Of a DNA stretch of 64,000 bases, positions 42,096 through 51,517 are shown in pieces. The stretch is taken from NCBI GenBank assembly GCA_965249005.1, contig CBDFLD010000013.1, positions 1-64,000 of the forward strand, given 5' to 3'. The translations under genes were made by a program, and so were the position numbers. The notes beneath the pieces are model-generated. The model ran no database searches, was not told the origin of the DNA, and was given only the letters and a program-made list of their open reading frames with translations. Origin of the DNA: CBDFLD01 sp965249005. GTDB lineage: Bacteria > Acidobacteriota > UBA6911. How positions within the stretch are numbered: the stretch's first letter is position 1; every line of letters starts with the position of its first letter.

Positions 42096-43451
42096 GACCG
42101 GCTGGCCTTTGCGCTTTGCTCTGCGTTTTCTGGCCACTATGGAATCGAGCACCTCGGCGATGCGTTTCTCCATCCCCTGATCAGTCGGCTGATAGTATCG
42201 TCGATTTCGTAGTCGATCCGGCAAGCACTGCAGGTCGGCCACCTTGTCTTGTTCGTCATGGGCATATCGGTAACCCTGACCATAGCCGAGGCTCTTCATC
42301 AAGTCCGTTGGTGCATTGCGGATAGCCATGGGTGGCGGTTCGTTGGTCGTTTCGGCCACATCGGCTACGACTCGGTCGTACGCTCGATAGATTGCATTCG
42401 ATTTTGGAGCAATGGACAGGTATACAACGGCTTGAGCTAGAGCCAGCTTGCACTCCGGAAGTCCGACAAACCGCACAGCCTCGACTGCATCGAGGCAAAG
42501 TCCCAGAGCCCGAGTATCCGCCAGGCCCACGTCCTCGGAGGCAAAGCGCACCAGTCGACGACCGATGTAGCTGGGATCCTCCCCGGATTCCAACATCCGC
42601 CCGAGCCAATACAGCGCCGCGTCAGGATCGCTGTTTCGCATCGATTTGTGTAAGGCAGATATGAGATTGTAATGTGCCTCCCCACCTTTGTCGTAGCGCG
42701 GGATTTTCTTTTGCAAGGTCGCGTCCAAGTCATCCATGGTGAGGGTAATGATGCCGGATGGAAACCCTGCTGACGCAACTGCCAATGCCAACTCGAGAGT
42801 GTTCAATGCAACACGAGCGTCCCCGTCGGACTGCTCAACAAGACGTTCGAGCACTTCATCGGACACATCGAGCGGCTGACTGGAGAACCCGTTTCTTGGA
42901 TCCTGCAACGCTTGTCGGAGGATCGAGACCAGGACCTCTGGGCGGAGCGGATGGAGCACATAGACCTTGACGCGTGAAAGCAGCGCCGGAATGATCTCAA
43001 AGGAAGGGTTTTCCGTTGTGGCCCCGATCAGGATGATGGTCCCGGATTCGATGTAGGGTAGAAAGGCATCTTGCTGAGCCTTGTTGAAACGATGGATCTC
43101 GTCAATGAAGATAACGGTCCCGCCGGTCGAATGACTCCGACTGCGCTCCGCCCTCGCCATGACCGACTTTATTTCCTTGATTCCTGACAGAACGGCGCTG
43201 TACGAAATGAAGCTGGCTTGTACTTCCTGGGCTACGATCTTGGCCAACGAGGTCTTTCCCGACCCCGGGGGACCCCAGAGGACAAACGAACTGAGCCGGC
43301 GCTGTGCTACCATCTCGAAGAGTACACGCCCCGGGGCGGTGAGGTGGTTCTGTCCGAGCACATCCTGGAGTGACTGTGGGCGGAGCCGCTCGGCCAATGG
43401 GCTACGCGGATTAGAGGAACCAGATGGATCAGCGAATAGGGAACGGTTCAT
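42018..43451 (-). CDS. rarA: Replication-associated recombination protein A (RarA/MgsA)
   Basis: AAA+ ATPase acting at stalled forks, 477 residues. PLAERLRPQSLQDVLGQNHL, Walker A WGPPGSGKTSLAK, Walker B VIFIDEIHRFNKAQQDAFLP, sensor IGATTENPSFEI, arginine finger LLSRVKVYVL, then the tetramerisation domain (FASEDVGLADTRAL, YRYAHDE) and a charged, disordered tail. The 3' end overlaps uppP antisense by 78 bp. Starts inside the stop of the methyltransferase gene (ATGA). Confidence 0.94.
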   Translation of the reverse strand: MNRSLFADPSGSSNPRSPLAERLRPQSLQDVLGQNHLTAPGRVLFEMVAQRRLSSFVLWGPPGSGKTSLAKIVAQEVQASFISYSAVLSGIKEIKSVMARAERSRSHSTGGTVIFIDEIHRFNKAQQDAFLPYIESGTIILIGATTENPSFEIIPALLSRVKVYVLHPLRPEVLVSILRQALQDPRNGFSSQPLDVSDEVLERLVEQSDGDARVALNTLELALAVASAGFPSGIITLTMDDLDATLQKKIPRYDKGGEAHYNLISALHKSMRNSDPDAALYWLGRMLESGEDPSYIGRRLVRFASEDVGLADTRALGLCLDAVEAVRFVGLPECKLALAQAVVYLSIAPKSNAIYRAYDRVVADVAETTNEPPPMAIRNAPTDLMKSLGYGQGYRYAHDEQDKVADLQCLPDRLRNRRYYQPTDQGMEKRIAEVLDSIVARKRRAKRKGQPVLDSSADSPDNESKDNPVDNEGSKAP

Positions 43452-44266
43452 GATCTTGAACTTCGGGACCCGGCGGTCCGTTGACGAAACGCTTCAAAGA
43501 ATAGCACGGCCCCAGCCGCTGCGACGTTGACTGATTCTACCCCCTTGAACATCGGTATCCGAACCGAGGGAAACTCGTCCCAGGACAAATCAGTCCCGTG
43601 AGTCTCGTTTCCCAGCAAGACAATAGTCGGCCCTTTGAAGTCTGTTTCGAGATAGGACGGACCGCAAATCGGATCTGTCCTCAGTATGCGGATGCGCCTT
43701 TGCCGAGCAAAGGCTATGAGTCGGGTCGGGCCTATGGACTCGACCACCGGAAGTTGGAACAACGCCCCCGCCGTTGCTCGCACACACTTGGGATTTCGAA
43801 CCGAAACCGAGCCTGTTGTGGTGAAGAAGAAAGAGGCACCGGCTGCCCGCGCGGTTCGAATCAAGGTTCCCAGGTTTCCGGGATCCGCAACCCCGTTGGC
43901 GCAAACAACGAAGGGGAGCGGAGGCAAAACGACATGTTCGAGGTTCAATCTTGGTACCGTGGCGACTCCGACCGCGCCGGAAGGTGATACGACACCGGTC
44001 AGGTACTTCAACAGGGAGTTCGTGACACGATGGATGACGATCTTGTCGTCGGCCCAGGTTTTCAGTAGATCCTTTTGCTTTTTGCTCCGACCGAAAGAGG
44101 GACTCAGCAGAACCTCGCGAAGACGTGCGCGCGTGCGCGTCGCTTCTGCCAGGACGTGATCTCCTTCAACAACCACGAGGTCACTCGGAGCTCGCCTGGA
44201 TTGTGAGAGAATCAGTCGGACCTTCCTGACCAACGGATTATCTCTACTAGTTATTGGGGCAGTCAT
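43448..44266 (-). CDS. TrmH/SpoU-family RNA 2'-O-methyltransferase
   Basis: 272-residue SPOUT methyltransferase. An N-terminal RNA-binding substrate domain (ITSRDNPLVRKVRLIL) is followed by the knotted catalytic fold with motif 1 NGVADPGNLGTLIRTARAAGA, motif 2 IVLLGNETHGTD and motif 3 IPMFKGVESVNVAAAGAVLFFEA. Target (23S rRNA or tRNA ribose) cannot be told from sequence. Cotranscribed with rarA by a 4-bp overlap. Confidence 0.9.
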   Translation of the reverse strand: MTAPITSRDNPLVRKVRLILSQSRRAPSDLVVVEGDHVLAEATRTRARLREVLLSPSFGRSKKQKDLLKTWADDKIVIHRVTNSLLKYLTGVVSPSGAVGVATVPRLNLEHVVLPPLPFVVCANGVADPGNLGTLIRTARAAGASFFFTTTGSVSVRNPKCVRATAGALFQLPVVESIGPTRLIAFARQRRIRILRTDPICGPSYLETDFKGPTIVLLGNETHGTDLSWDEFPSVRIPMFKGVESVNVAAAGAVLFFEAFRQRTAGSRSSRS

Positions 44267-44302
44267 TTTGCATGAAATCCCGAGGACACCATGAGAAACC
44301 CG

Positions 44303-45082
44303 TCAGGGCAACATGCGGATAGAACCGCAACGGTGCGTTCGCAGGCTGCCCCATACGATCTTGCTGATCGGAAAGTGAGAATGCTTTCGCAACGCCTCGG
44401 CAAGTTCCTCCACACGTTGATCGTCCTCAGCGACGTCTACTTTGTTGATATAGGGCACGAGCTTCATGCCAGAGGTCCAATCCCGACAAACACCGTCCGG
44501 ATGCAGCAGTAAAGAGGCGGCGAGCCCAGGGGTCAGCGCCTCTCCAGGCTCGAGAGAGAATTGTTCTGCTGCCAGTTCCCAACGAAAAATTGTGCTGGGA
44601 CCCACGGGTTGATAAAGGCAATCCAAACCGATCACCGGCACGAGGTACCGCGCTCCCTTCATGAGAACCGGTTCTCCTTGTCGTGGCACTTTCAGGGACA
44701 TGCTGCGCGCACCATCCGCCTCGTTGAATATTGTGGGAGGATCGGACAGATCGATGCTCGAGGCAAAATCGGGAGGGACGCCCTTCAGAAGTCCCGGCCG
44801 AAATTCTGGTTGCGTGAGCACGAAGGTGCGCACGAAGGAATCGGACTGGGCGAGGGCCTCGCGCGTGATCCTTTTTAGCAGATCCAGGTTCGAACAGCTG
44901 AGCAGGACGCGGCCGGGCGAGAGAGGGGGTGGGTGGATTCGCGTGGTTGTAGTGTACACGACGGGTGCGCTGGCCGAAACTTCCTTGCACAGTGCGAGAA
45001 TCAGTCCTGTCTTTCCGCCACCACCGACGAAATTAACAATAGACGCTGCCTCAAACCCGAATTCCTCTACAAACACACCCAC
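44303..45082 (-). CDS. yqeC: YqeC-family (selenium/molybdenum cofactor-associated) protein
   Basis: 259-residue P-loop protein of the YqeC family, seen next to selenium- and molybdenum-enzyme maturation genes in other bacteria. IVNFVGGGGKTGLILALCKE is the Walker-type start, then YTTTTRIHPP, NEADGARSMSLKVPRQGEPVL, GLDCLYQPVGP and PYINKVDVAED. No selenium or molybdenum genes are nearby. GTG 45082 is the only ordinary start and lacks a good ribosome-binding site. The same frame is open for 52 codons back to the mutS stop. Confidence 0.8.
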   Translation of the reverse strand: MGVFVEEFGFEAASIVNFVGGGGKTGLILALCKEVSASAPVVYTTTTRIHPPPLSPGRVLLSCSNLDLLKRITREALAQSDSFVRTFVLTQPEFRPGLLKGVPPDFASSIDLSDPPTIFNEADGARSMSLKVPRQGEPVLMKGARYLVPVIGLDCLYQPVGPSTIFRWELAAEQFSLEPGEALTPGLAASLLLHPDGVCRDWTSGMKLVPYINKVDVAEDDQRVEELAEALRKHSHFPISKIVWGSLRTHRCGSIRMLP

Positions 45083-45238
45083 TCCCTCTTCAAGCCGGCA
45101 GCCGTGGCCCTCTCTCTGCAGAACATAAAGGATCAGCTCGCATTTGCCAACAAAGTAGTTCTGCCCCAGACCAGTCTGCCGATGATCGCCGCGTGGTCCT
45201 TCGTATCCACCAATAGATCTGCCGACCCTGCTCCTCCT

Positions 45239-47740
45239 TCAGAACAAAGAGCCTTGGATTTCTTCAAAAACCTCCTCGGCCGATCGCGTGCGAGGGCGAC
45301 CGGTCAAGTCGATGTCCTTTTTCTCGAGTCGTTTCAAAATTTGGTTCGCTCGATGGAGGACCTCTCTGGGGAGCCCTGCGAGACGCGCGACCTCGATGCC
45401 ATAGCTCTTATTTGCGGTTCCAGGAATAACTTTGCGGAGAAACACGACACTGTTTCCGGAATCCTCCGTGGCCATGCAGTAGTTTTTTACTCCCGGGTGA
45501 ACATCGGCCATTTTCGTGAGCTCATGGTAGTGAGTAGCAAAGAGTGTTCTGGCGCGGCTAGCGGCGTTTCCAAGCAGATACTCCGCCACGGCCCAGGCGA
45601 TGGACAGCCCGTCAAAGGTCGCCGTGCCACGGCCCACCTCGTCAAGCAATACGAGGCTTCGGTTCGTTGCCGTGTTGAGGATGTTCGCCGTTTCGATCAT
45701 CTCGACCATGAAGGTCGAGCGTCCGCGGGCAAGATTGTCGGAGGCCCCCACTCGAGTATAGATTCGATCTACAAGACCGATTCTCGCCGCGGTGGCCGGA
45801 ACGAAGGAACCCATTTGGGACAGGATCACAATCAACGCAGTTTGGCGGAGAAAGGTCGACTTTCCACCCATGTTGGGTCCGGTCAGAATGATCATCTGGT
45901 CGGTGGTCGCGTTGAGGTGTAGATCGTTGGGGATAAAAGGCTGGGCTTGAAACTCGACGAAAGGATGGCGGCCCTGCTCAATGAAGATCTCATCACCTTC
46001 GGAAACCTGTGGGCGTGTATAGTTGTTCTGCACTGCGACTTCGGCTAGTGATGCCAAGACGTCCGTTTCTCCGATGAGTCTTGCCACCGTCTGGATGCGC
46101 TCGGCGTGTGATGCGATCGCGCTTAGAAAGTCGAAGAACAGCTCCTTTTCCAAGACCGATATGTGCTCCTCGGCGGAGAGCACTTTTTCTTCGTAGATCT
46201 GTAGCTCTTCCGTAACGAATCGTTCACTGTTGACCAGCGTCTGCTTGCGTGTGTAGTCGTCGGGGATATGAGAAAGGTTCGATTTCGTTACCTCGATAAA
46301 GTAACCAAAGATCTGATTGAATTTGACCTTTAAGGAGGCAATACCCGTTCTCTTTCGTTCACGCGCCTCGAGGGAAGCGATATACTCTCTTCCGCTACCC
46401 CTCATGGCCCTCAGCGAATCCAACTCTGCAGAATACCCTTCGCGAATGACCCCCGGATTCGACGCCGATGCCGGAGGATCGTCGGCCAACGTGCTCTCTA
46501 TCTGCTGCCTCAAGTCTGCCAAGTCGTCCAGTTGGGTGGCAATTTGCTGAAGCCGCGGCGCCGGGACGAGGGTCAGCCCCTTCTTGAGTTCCGGTAGTTG
46601 CATCGCAGACTCGCGCAAAGCCAACAAGTCTCGCGGCCCAGCGCTACCGACGAGGATTCGACTCACCAGGCGCTCCAGGTCAGAAACGTTGGCCAACTGG
46701 CGGCGCAGGCGGTCGCGCGCCTTCACCTTTACGCTCAACGCTTCGACGGCGTCATGCCGTTGCTCGAGTTCGGTGAGATCCAGCAGAGGCGCCAGCAACC
46801 AAGATTTGATGCGACGGGCTCCCATTCCGGTATGAGTCCGGTCCAGAACCGATAAGAGGGAGCCAGAACGGCGGCCCTCGAGGTCCTCGACCAGCTCGAG
46901 ATTCTTGACGCTGGGAGCATCCAACCTAAGAAAATCGTTCGGCTCGAAGTATCGCAGGGTTACAGTCTGGCCGATCTTCTGCAGTTGGGTCTCCTGTAAG
47001 TAGTACACGAGCGCACCTGCGGCCGATACGGCCAGGGAACGATCCTCGAAACCATACCCCGCAAGGGTCTCGACGCCTAAATTCTCCATGAGGAGACGCT
47101 GTGCGTGGTCCAGATTGAAGACCCAATCCTCTACTGGACTCGAAACCCAGGCATCGGACCATTCTCGTCGGATCTCTGGTTGCAGCTCGTCGTCTCGGGA
47201 TGTTTGCAGCAGGATCTCCCTCGGTCGAAAACGGCTCAACTCGTCAATTATCTTGGTCCAGGCGCTTTCTCCTCGAAACTCGGTAGCCAGAAAATCGGAT
47301 GTGGAGAGGTCCATGAAGGCAATACCAATCCCTTCCGGACCTACCCCCAGGGCCGCCAGGTAATTGTGATCTTTTGGCTCCAGCAAGAGCTCCTCTACGA
47401 CGGTTCCGGGGGTGAGCACCCGCGTGACCTCCCGGTGGACGAGTTTCTTTTGGGACCGAGGATCGTCGACTTGCTCGCACAGCGCGACTTTGAAGCCCTT
47501 CTTGAGAAGCCTCGCGATGTACCCGTCGACGGAGTGAAATGGGACCCCACACATGGGGATCGGAGCGCCGGACTTGTCTTTGTTACGAGAAGTGAGTGTG
47601 ATCTCCAGTTCGCGCGAGGCAACGATGGCGTCTTGATAGAACATCTCGTAGAAGTCCCCGAGACGAAAGAAGACAAGTTTTCCTGGAAACTGTCTCTTGA
47701 CCTCGTGATACTGTCTCATCATGGGTGTAAGATCATCCAT
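45239..47740 (-). CDS. mutS: DNA mismatch repair protein MutS
   Basis: Mismatch recognition ATPase of 833 residues (MutS1). Mismatch-reading FYEMF in FFRLGDFYEMF, connector and clamp domains, ATPase with LTGPNMGGKSTFLRQTALI, DNLARGRSTFMVEM, LDEVGRGTATFDGLSIAWA and THYHELTKMA. C-terminal helix-turn-helix present (KSYGIEVARLAGLPREVLHRA). First gene of the minus-strand group; a 243-bp divergent region with tsaB precedes it. mutL lies 15 kb away. Confidence 0.97.
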   Translation of the reverse strand: MDDLTPMMRQYHEVKRQFPGKLVFFRLGDFYEMFYQDAIVASRELEITLTSRNKDKSGAPIPMCGVPFHSVDGYIARLLKKGFKVALCEQVDDPRSQKKLVHREVTRVLTPGTVVEELLLEPKDHNYLAALGVGPEGIGIAFMDLSTSDFLATEFRGESAWTKIIDELSRFRPREILLQTSRDDELQPEIRREWSDAWVSSPVEDWVFNLDHAQRLLMENLGVETLAGYGFEDRSLAVSAAGALVYYLQETQLQKIGQTVTLRYFEPNDFLRLDAPSVKNLELVEDLEGRRSGSLLSVLDRTHTGMGARRIKSWLLAPLLDLTELEQRHDAVEALSVKVKARDRLRRQLANVSDLERLVSRILVGSAGPRDLLALRESAMQLPELKKGLTLVPAPRLQQIATQLDDLADLRQQIESTLADDPPASASNPGVIREGYSAELDSLRAMRGSGREYIASLEARERKRTGIASLKVKFNQIFGYFIEVTKSNLSHIPDDYTRKQTLVNSERFVTEELQIYEEKVLSAEEHISVLEKELFFDFLSAIASHAERIQTVARLIGETDVLASLAEVAVQNNYTRPQVSEGDEIFIEQGRHPFVEFQAQPFIPNDLHLNATTDQMIILTGPNMGGKSTFLRQTALIVILSQMGSFVPATAARIGLVDRIYTRVGASDNLARGRSTFMVEMIETANILNTATNRSLVLLDEVGRGTATFDGLSIAWAVAEYLLGNAASRARTLFATHYHELTKMADVHPGVKNYCMATEDSGNSVVFLRKVIPGTANKSYGIEVARLAGLPREVLHRANQILKRLEKKDIDLTGRPRTRSAEEVFEEIQGSLF

Positions 47741-47935
47741 GGCGTCTCGAAAGTTTCAGGATCCGATCCTGGTAGCGAGGAAACAGAAGATGCAGTAGCT
47801 CGACATTTCCCGAGCTCCGCAAGCTCGAGCCGGCAGCATTCAGGCGTCCACTGGTTGGACCGTTTTGTTTGGTCCAGAAACAACAAGGTGTCTCGTGAAA
47901 CGACACACGCGAGCTGTCACTGGAGAGCACGCGAT

Positions 47936-47964
47936 TTGTGACTAGGGACATCTGAATATATAAT
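47936..47964 (+). promoter_or_regulatory. Sigma-70-type promoter for tsaB
   Basis: TTGTGA (47936-47941), 17-bp spacer, perfect TATAAT (47959-47964). Transcription would start near 47971, only 7-19 bases before the candidate tsaB starts. Confidence 0.65.
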
Positions 47965-47983
47965 TCGCATCGGCCTGTTGTCA

Positions 47984-48682
47984 ATGAAGATGAGCCAGGA
48001 ACCAGGCCCCAAAGTGCTATCCGTAGACACTTCGACTCCACGGGGAAGTGTCGCTCTACTCCAGGGAAGCACGCTTCGCGCAGAAATTCGATTCCACTCA
48101 GAAACCACCCATTCCGCTTGCCTTCTACAGGCGATCGAGCGCGTGCTGTGCACCTCAGATACGGAACTGGACCAGCTACAGCTCGTGACCGTGGGAGTGG
48201 GGCCGGGATCTTTCACGGGCATCCGGATCGGAATGGCGACCGCTATCGGCTTTGCACAATCACTCGCAGTTCCGCTGGCGGGAGTGTCCGGTCTGGACGC
48301 GTTGGCATACCAACTTACATTCTTGAGAATGCGGATTGGTATTGTCCTGGATGCGCAGCGCTTCCAGGTCTATTATGCAGAGTATGATATGCGAAGTCCG
48401 CGGGCCAGGGTCCACTCACAGCCGGCGTTGTGGACGCCGCGGGCACTCGACCGGTATCTCGGATCGCGTCGGGTTTATCTGGCGGGGGATGGTGTGACTC
48501 GCTACGGTCGCGAACTTCGAGTGTCACGCTCGGGACGGAGACAGCAGGCAACAGTCGATCTCTTTCTCGCATCCGCCATTGCCCGGGTGGCACTGGGCCG
48601 CAGGCGCAGCTGGAAGCGAGGGCTGTCTCTGAAAATGGAACCACTATACATACGCTTACCCGATGCCCTTAGAAAGAACTGA
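47984..48682 (+). CDS. tsaB: tRNA threonylcarbamoyladenosine biosynthesis protein TsaB
   Basis: Pseudo-kinase partner of TsaD in t6A37 tRNA modification. About 232 residues: VLSVDTSTPRGSVALLQG, HSACLLQAIERVL, and the hallmark GVGPGSFTGIRIGMATAIGFAQ. Starts TTG 47978, ATG 47984 and ATG 47990 are all in frame and none has a ribosome-binding site; the promoter is so close that the message is almost leaderless. rimI overlaps its 3' end by 20 bp, the usual tsaB-rimI pairing. Confidence 0.93.
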   Translation: MKMSQEPGPKVLSVDTSTPRGSVALLQGSTLRAEIRFHSETTHSACLLQAIERVLCTSDTELDQLQLVTVGVGPGSFTGIRIGMATAIGFAQSLAVPLAGVSGLDALAYQLTFLRMRIGIVLDAQRFQVYYAEYDMRSPRARVHSQPALWTPRALDRYLGSRRVYLAGDGVTRYGRELRVSRSGRRQQATVDLFLASAIARVALGRRRSWKRGLSLKMEPLYIRLPDALRKN

Positions 48683-49241
48683 ATCATCTGGCGGATCGTC
48701 TCCCAGACCCTCCCCCGGATCATCTCTCGGATCATCCCCCAAGTCATCCGATTTCCGGTTGTACCCGGAAGTCTCGATGCTGCTCTCTACAGATATCCCG
48801 GCAATCAAGAAGCTCGAAGATGAAACAGCCATGGAGTTTTGGGGCGAGGCAAACTATCGTCGGTTTCTGGAGCAATCTCCCGAATACTACGGCTGGAAAG
48901 TAATCGTCGAGGCGGACCGGAGAGGAGCTCAACTCGCCGGTTTTCTACTGGCGCGGGCCGTCCACCAGGACCTCGATGTTCTGAAACTTGCCGTAAAGCC
49001 CCGCTTTCATCGGCGTGGCATGGGCTCACTTCTGTTGCGAGCCATGATAAACGAGGGACTGGGACGTGGCTGTGGCCGTTGCTTCCTGGAGGTCCGAAAA
49101 TCTAATCGCGGAGCCATTGCGTTTTACCTGCGTCATGCTTTCGAGCTGACCGGAACGCGATGCAACTACTACACGAACCCGATCGAGGATGCGTGGGTCA
49201 TGCGAAGGGCCTTGGTCGACCCCGGAACGCCTCGCAGCTGA
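48663..49241 (+). CDS. rimI: Ribosomal protein S18-alanine N-acetyltransferase-like (RimI)
   Basis: GNAT acetyltransferase of 192 residues. Core from about residue 40: LAVKPRFHRRGMGSLLLRAM carries the acetyl-CoA loop (R-R-G-M-G), then CFLEVRKSNRGAIAFYLRHAFELTGTRCNYY, typical of RimI. Placement after tsaB supports the call. The first 30 residues are an unusual Ser/Pro/Gly-rich stretch (GGSSPRPSPGSSLGSSPKSS) encoded by imperfect DNA repeats, absent from ordinary RimI; the true start may be the ATG at 48777. Confidence 0.87.
   Translation: MPLERTESSGGSSPRPSPGSSLGSSPKSSDFRLYPEVSMLLSTDIPAIKKLEDETAMEFWGEANYRRFLEQSPEYYGWKVIVEADRRGAQLAGFLLARAVHQDLDVLKLAVKPRFHRRGMGSLLLRAMINEGLGRGCGRCFLEVRKSNRGAIAFYLRHAFELTGTRCNYYTNPIEDAWVMRRALVDPGTPRS
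48686..48750 (+). repeat. Imperfect short tandem repeats inside rimI 5' end
   Basis: Several degenerate copies of a unit close to CGGATCATCTCC. The repeats encode the Ser/Gly/Pro-rich leader of the RimI-like protein and appear to result from slippage. Confidence 0.55.
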
Positions 49242-49270
49242 AAAAACCAGGGTCTTGGCACTTCCGCCCC

Positions 49271-49624
49271 TTAGTCGTGGCGATGAAAATAGGTGTCCGT
49301 GTGATCGAGCCAATCCTGGCGAATGGGGCTGAAAATATCCAGGCTCACCGTATCCTCGAGCGCCAGCGCCTTGTGCGGAACGTTTGGTGGGATGACGAGA
49401 ACCTGACCCGCACGGAGAATCAGCTCATCACCGCCAATCCAAAACCGCATCGAGCCCTCGGTCAGATAACTGATCTGTTCGCTTACGTGCGAATGCTCCG
49501 GGACAAGCGCATCTTTCTTTAGAAAGATTTGCGCTACCATTTCGTTGGCTCCCGTGACAATCTTCCGTGAAATATCGTCCGTGACCTGTTCTAGGGCCAT
49601 CTCCTTCCAGCTATGAACCTGCAT
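49271..49624 (-). CDS. Single-domain cupin protein
   Basis: 117-residue cupin barrel, a likely metal-binding small enzyme or sensor. Motif 1 is VPEHSHVSEQISYLTEGSMR with two His and a Gln/Glu, motif 2 is VIPPNVPHKALALED with the third His. One-gene transcript on the minus strand between rimI and a CMD protein. The reaction cannot be predicted. ATG start. Confidence 0.85.
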   Translation of the reverse strand: MQVHSWKEMALEQVTDDISRKIVTGANEMVAQIFLKKDALVPEHSHVSEQISYLTEGSMRFWIGGDELILRAGQVLVIPPNVPHKALALEDTVSLDIFSPIRQDWLDHTDTYFHRHD

Positions 49625-49863
49625 CGTGATTCTCCAAATGTCAGGGTTGCACTAAAAAGCCCGCCAAGACTCAGCGTCGCTGACGGCACAGGCAAACACT
49701 CAGATTATCTTAGGTCGGGGGGGAAAGAAAACCACAGAGCCTCGGTTTGGGTCGGCGGGCAACTCCTTGAGTCGGTTTTTCAATAATGGTAGTATCCCCG
49801 CACCGGTTTGGTGCCTTCCCGGGAACCGGTGGTATCGGATTCAGAAAGGAGCCTTCCTGCAAG

Positions 49864-50226
49864 ATGAAAAAGCAGACGCCCAAATCGAAGAAACCCCTTG
49901 CCGCGACACCTGAGGGGCAGCCCGGGTGGCCATCCTATACGATGGTAGAGAACCGGATGAAGAAGATCTACTTCGACTTCTATCAGGCAACGTACAAGTC
50001 CACGACCATCGATCGTAAGACGAAGGAACTGATCGCCATTGCCGCGTCACTGGGTTTTCATTGCCAGGGGTGTTTGAACGGCCACATCAAAAAAGCTAAG
50101 AAGTTCGGCGCGACACCGGAGGAGATTAGCGAGTCGATCACGATTGCCATGGGTGTCGCCGCCGCTTCAGTCGTAGATCTGACCGACGTTGCTGCTGAAA
50201 AGCTCCGGATCAAACACTTTGTGTAG
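49864..50226 (+). CDS. Carboxymuconolactone decarboxylase/AhpD-like protein
   Basis: About 120 residues. AAAGGAG lies upstream of ATG 49864; a longer in-frame start at 49786 adds residues without coding character. The CMD fold shows ELIAIAASLGFHCQGCLNGH, i.e. the redox CxxC plus His of AhpD-like disulfide reductases, then AKKFGATPEEISESITIAMG. It could serve in peroxide reduction or as a decarboxylase. Lies 9 bp before an MFS transporter gene and is likely cotranscribed. Confidence 0.87.
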   Translation: MKKQTPKSKKPLAATPEGQPGWPSYTMVENRMKKIYFDFYQATYKSTTIDRKTKELIAIAASLGFHCQGCLNGHIKKAKKFGATPEEISESITIAMGVAAASVVDLTDVAAEKLRIKHFV

Positions 50227-50235
50227 TACAGCGTC

Positions 50236-51417
50236 ATGACTGGGCGAACCCGCGAAGAGATTCGGGTCGTCGTTTGCCTTTTCTTCGTTCTTTTCCTCGG
50301 GGTCGCCGACAGCCAGGTCATCATTCCGCTCCTTCCTAAGATCGCATCTCAGCTGAAAGAAACCACTCAGAACATCGGACTGCTCTTCACCGCCTATGCC
50401 GCCTGTGCGGCACTCTCGGGGTTGTTTTGGGGTCCCCTGTCGGACGCGTTCGGTCGCAAGCCAGCGTTGCTGCTCGGCCTGGGCTTGCTTTCGTTTGGAT
50501 CCTTTACCTCTGCCCTATCGGATTCTTTTGCAAGGCTGCTCGTCGGTAGAACTCTGACCGGTATGGGGGCCAGCCTGTTGAGTTTGAATGTCATCTCGTA
50601 TGCCGGCGATTACTTCCCCTACGCCCATCGGGGATGGGCCATGAGTTCCATCTTTGCTGCGCATCCTGCGGCCTTGATCCTCGGGCTTCCCCTGGTTGGC
50701 CTGTTGAGTGACTGGTTGGGCCCGACGAGCGTCTTCGGGGTGGTGGCAGCCGGTGGTATCATTCAACTGGCGTTGCTGCCACGGCTTCTTCCAGCGGTGG
50801 CTCCGCCCGGAGCTGGCACCGTGCACGCCAGGGATACCCTACGCCGCTACGGCAAGTTCCTCGCTGGCAGGGAAACGCTTGGTGCTTTGCTCGGGTCACT
50901 TTTCGCGTCGGGAGGGATTCTGGGCTTTATGGCCTACATCGGAGTCTGGCTGAGCGAGAGCTTTGATTTGACAGGGGCCGAAATCGGAAGGATGTTCATC
51001 ATCCCGGGTTGCGCCGCTATCGTCGCTTCTCCGATTGCGGGCTCGCTGTCGGACAGAATCGGCAAGAAGGTGCTCGTTGTTTCCGCCAGTGTACTGATGG
51101 CGATCTTGCTACTGGGTTTGCCCTCTGCGGTATGGGGTGCGGGTCTGGTAGGGCTTTTCTGTGCCATCAGCCTCGCATGGATACTGCGTCAGGGACCACT
51201 GGAAGCCCTGGTGACCGAGGTGGTCGAAACCAAGTCCAGAGGGACCTTTGTCGCGCTCAGAAACGCATCCTCCCAGATGGGGATTGCAGGCGCGACCGCA
51301 GCAGCAGGACTGCTGTTCTCAAACTCCGGTTATGCGGCGGTCTGTCTGCTGTGCGCCATTCTGAATGTAGCGGCGGCGGGCTCGATTTGGTGGTTGCTCC
51401 GCCGGAAGGAATTGTAG
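50236..51417 (+). CDS. Major facilitator superfamily transporter
   Basis: 393 residues with 12 predicted membrane helices, an inner-membrane drug or metabolite exporter of the DHA1 type. Motif A GPLSDAFGRKPALLLG between helices 2 and 3 and its repeat GSLSDRIGKKVLVVS in the second half; LLVGRTLTGMGAS corresponds to motif B. Substrate unknown. Follows the CMD gene. Confidence 0.92.
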   Translation: MTGRTREEIRVVVCLFFVLFLGVADSQVIIPLLPKIASQLKETTQNIGLLFTAYAACAALSGLFWGPLSDAFGRKPALLLGLGLLSFGSFTSALSDSFARLLVGRTLTGMGASLLSLNVISYAGDYFPYAHRGWAMSSIFAAHPAALILGLPLVGLLSDWLGPTSVFGVVAAGGIIQLALLPRLLPAVAPPGAGTVHARDTLRRYGKFLAGRETLGALLGSLFASGGILGFMAYIGVWLSESFDLTGAEIGRMFIIPGCAAIVASPIAGSLSDRIGKKVLVVSASVLMAILLLGLPSAVWGAGLVGLFCAISLAWILRQGPLEALVTEVVETKSRGTFVALRNASSQMGIAGATAAAGLLFSNSGYAAVCLLCAILNVAAAGSIWWLLRRKEL

Positions 51418-51517
51418 GTAGAAGCGAAAAAGTGTTTGGCTCGAGCGCATGCATTGCATAAAATATTGTTTCATAGCAAATTAGATAATACCCATCGAAG
51501 ACCCATGGGAGGATCTG

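Noticed and set aside
44933..45922. Plus-strand frame spanning yqeC and the mutS end
   Set aside because: Antisense shadow of two recognised genes.
47733..48041. 102-codon minus-strand frame between mutS and tsaB
   Set aside because: Overlaps mutS start and tsaB and the tsaB promoter; no domain or ribosome-binding site.
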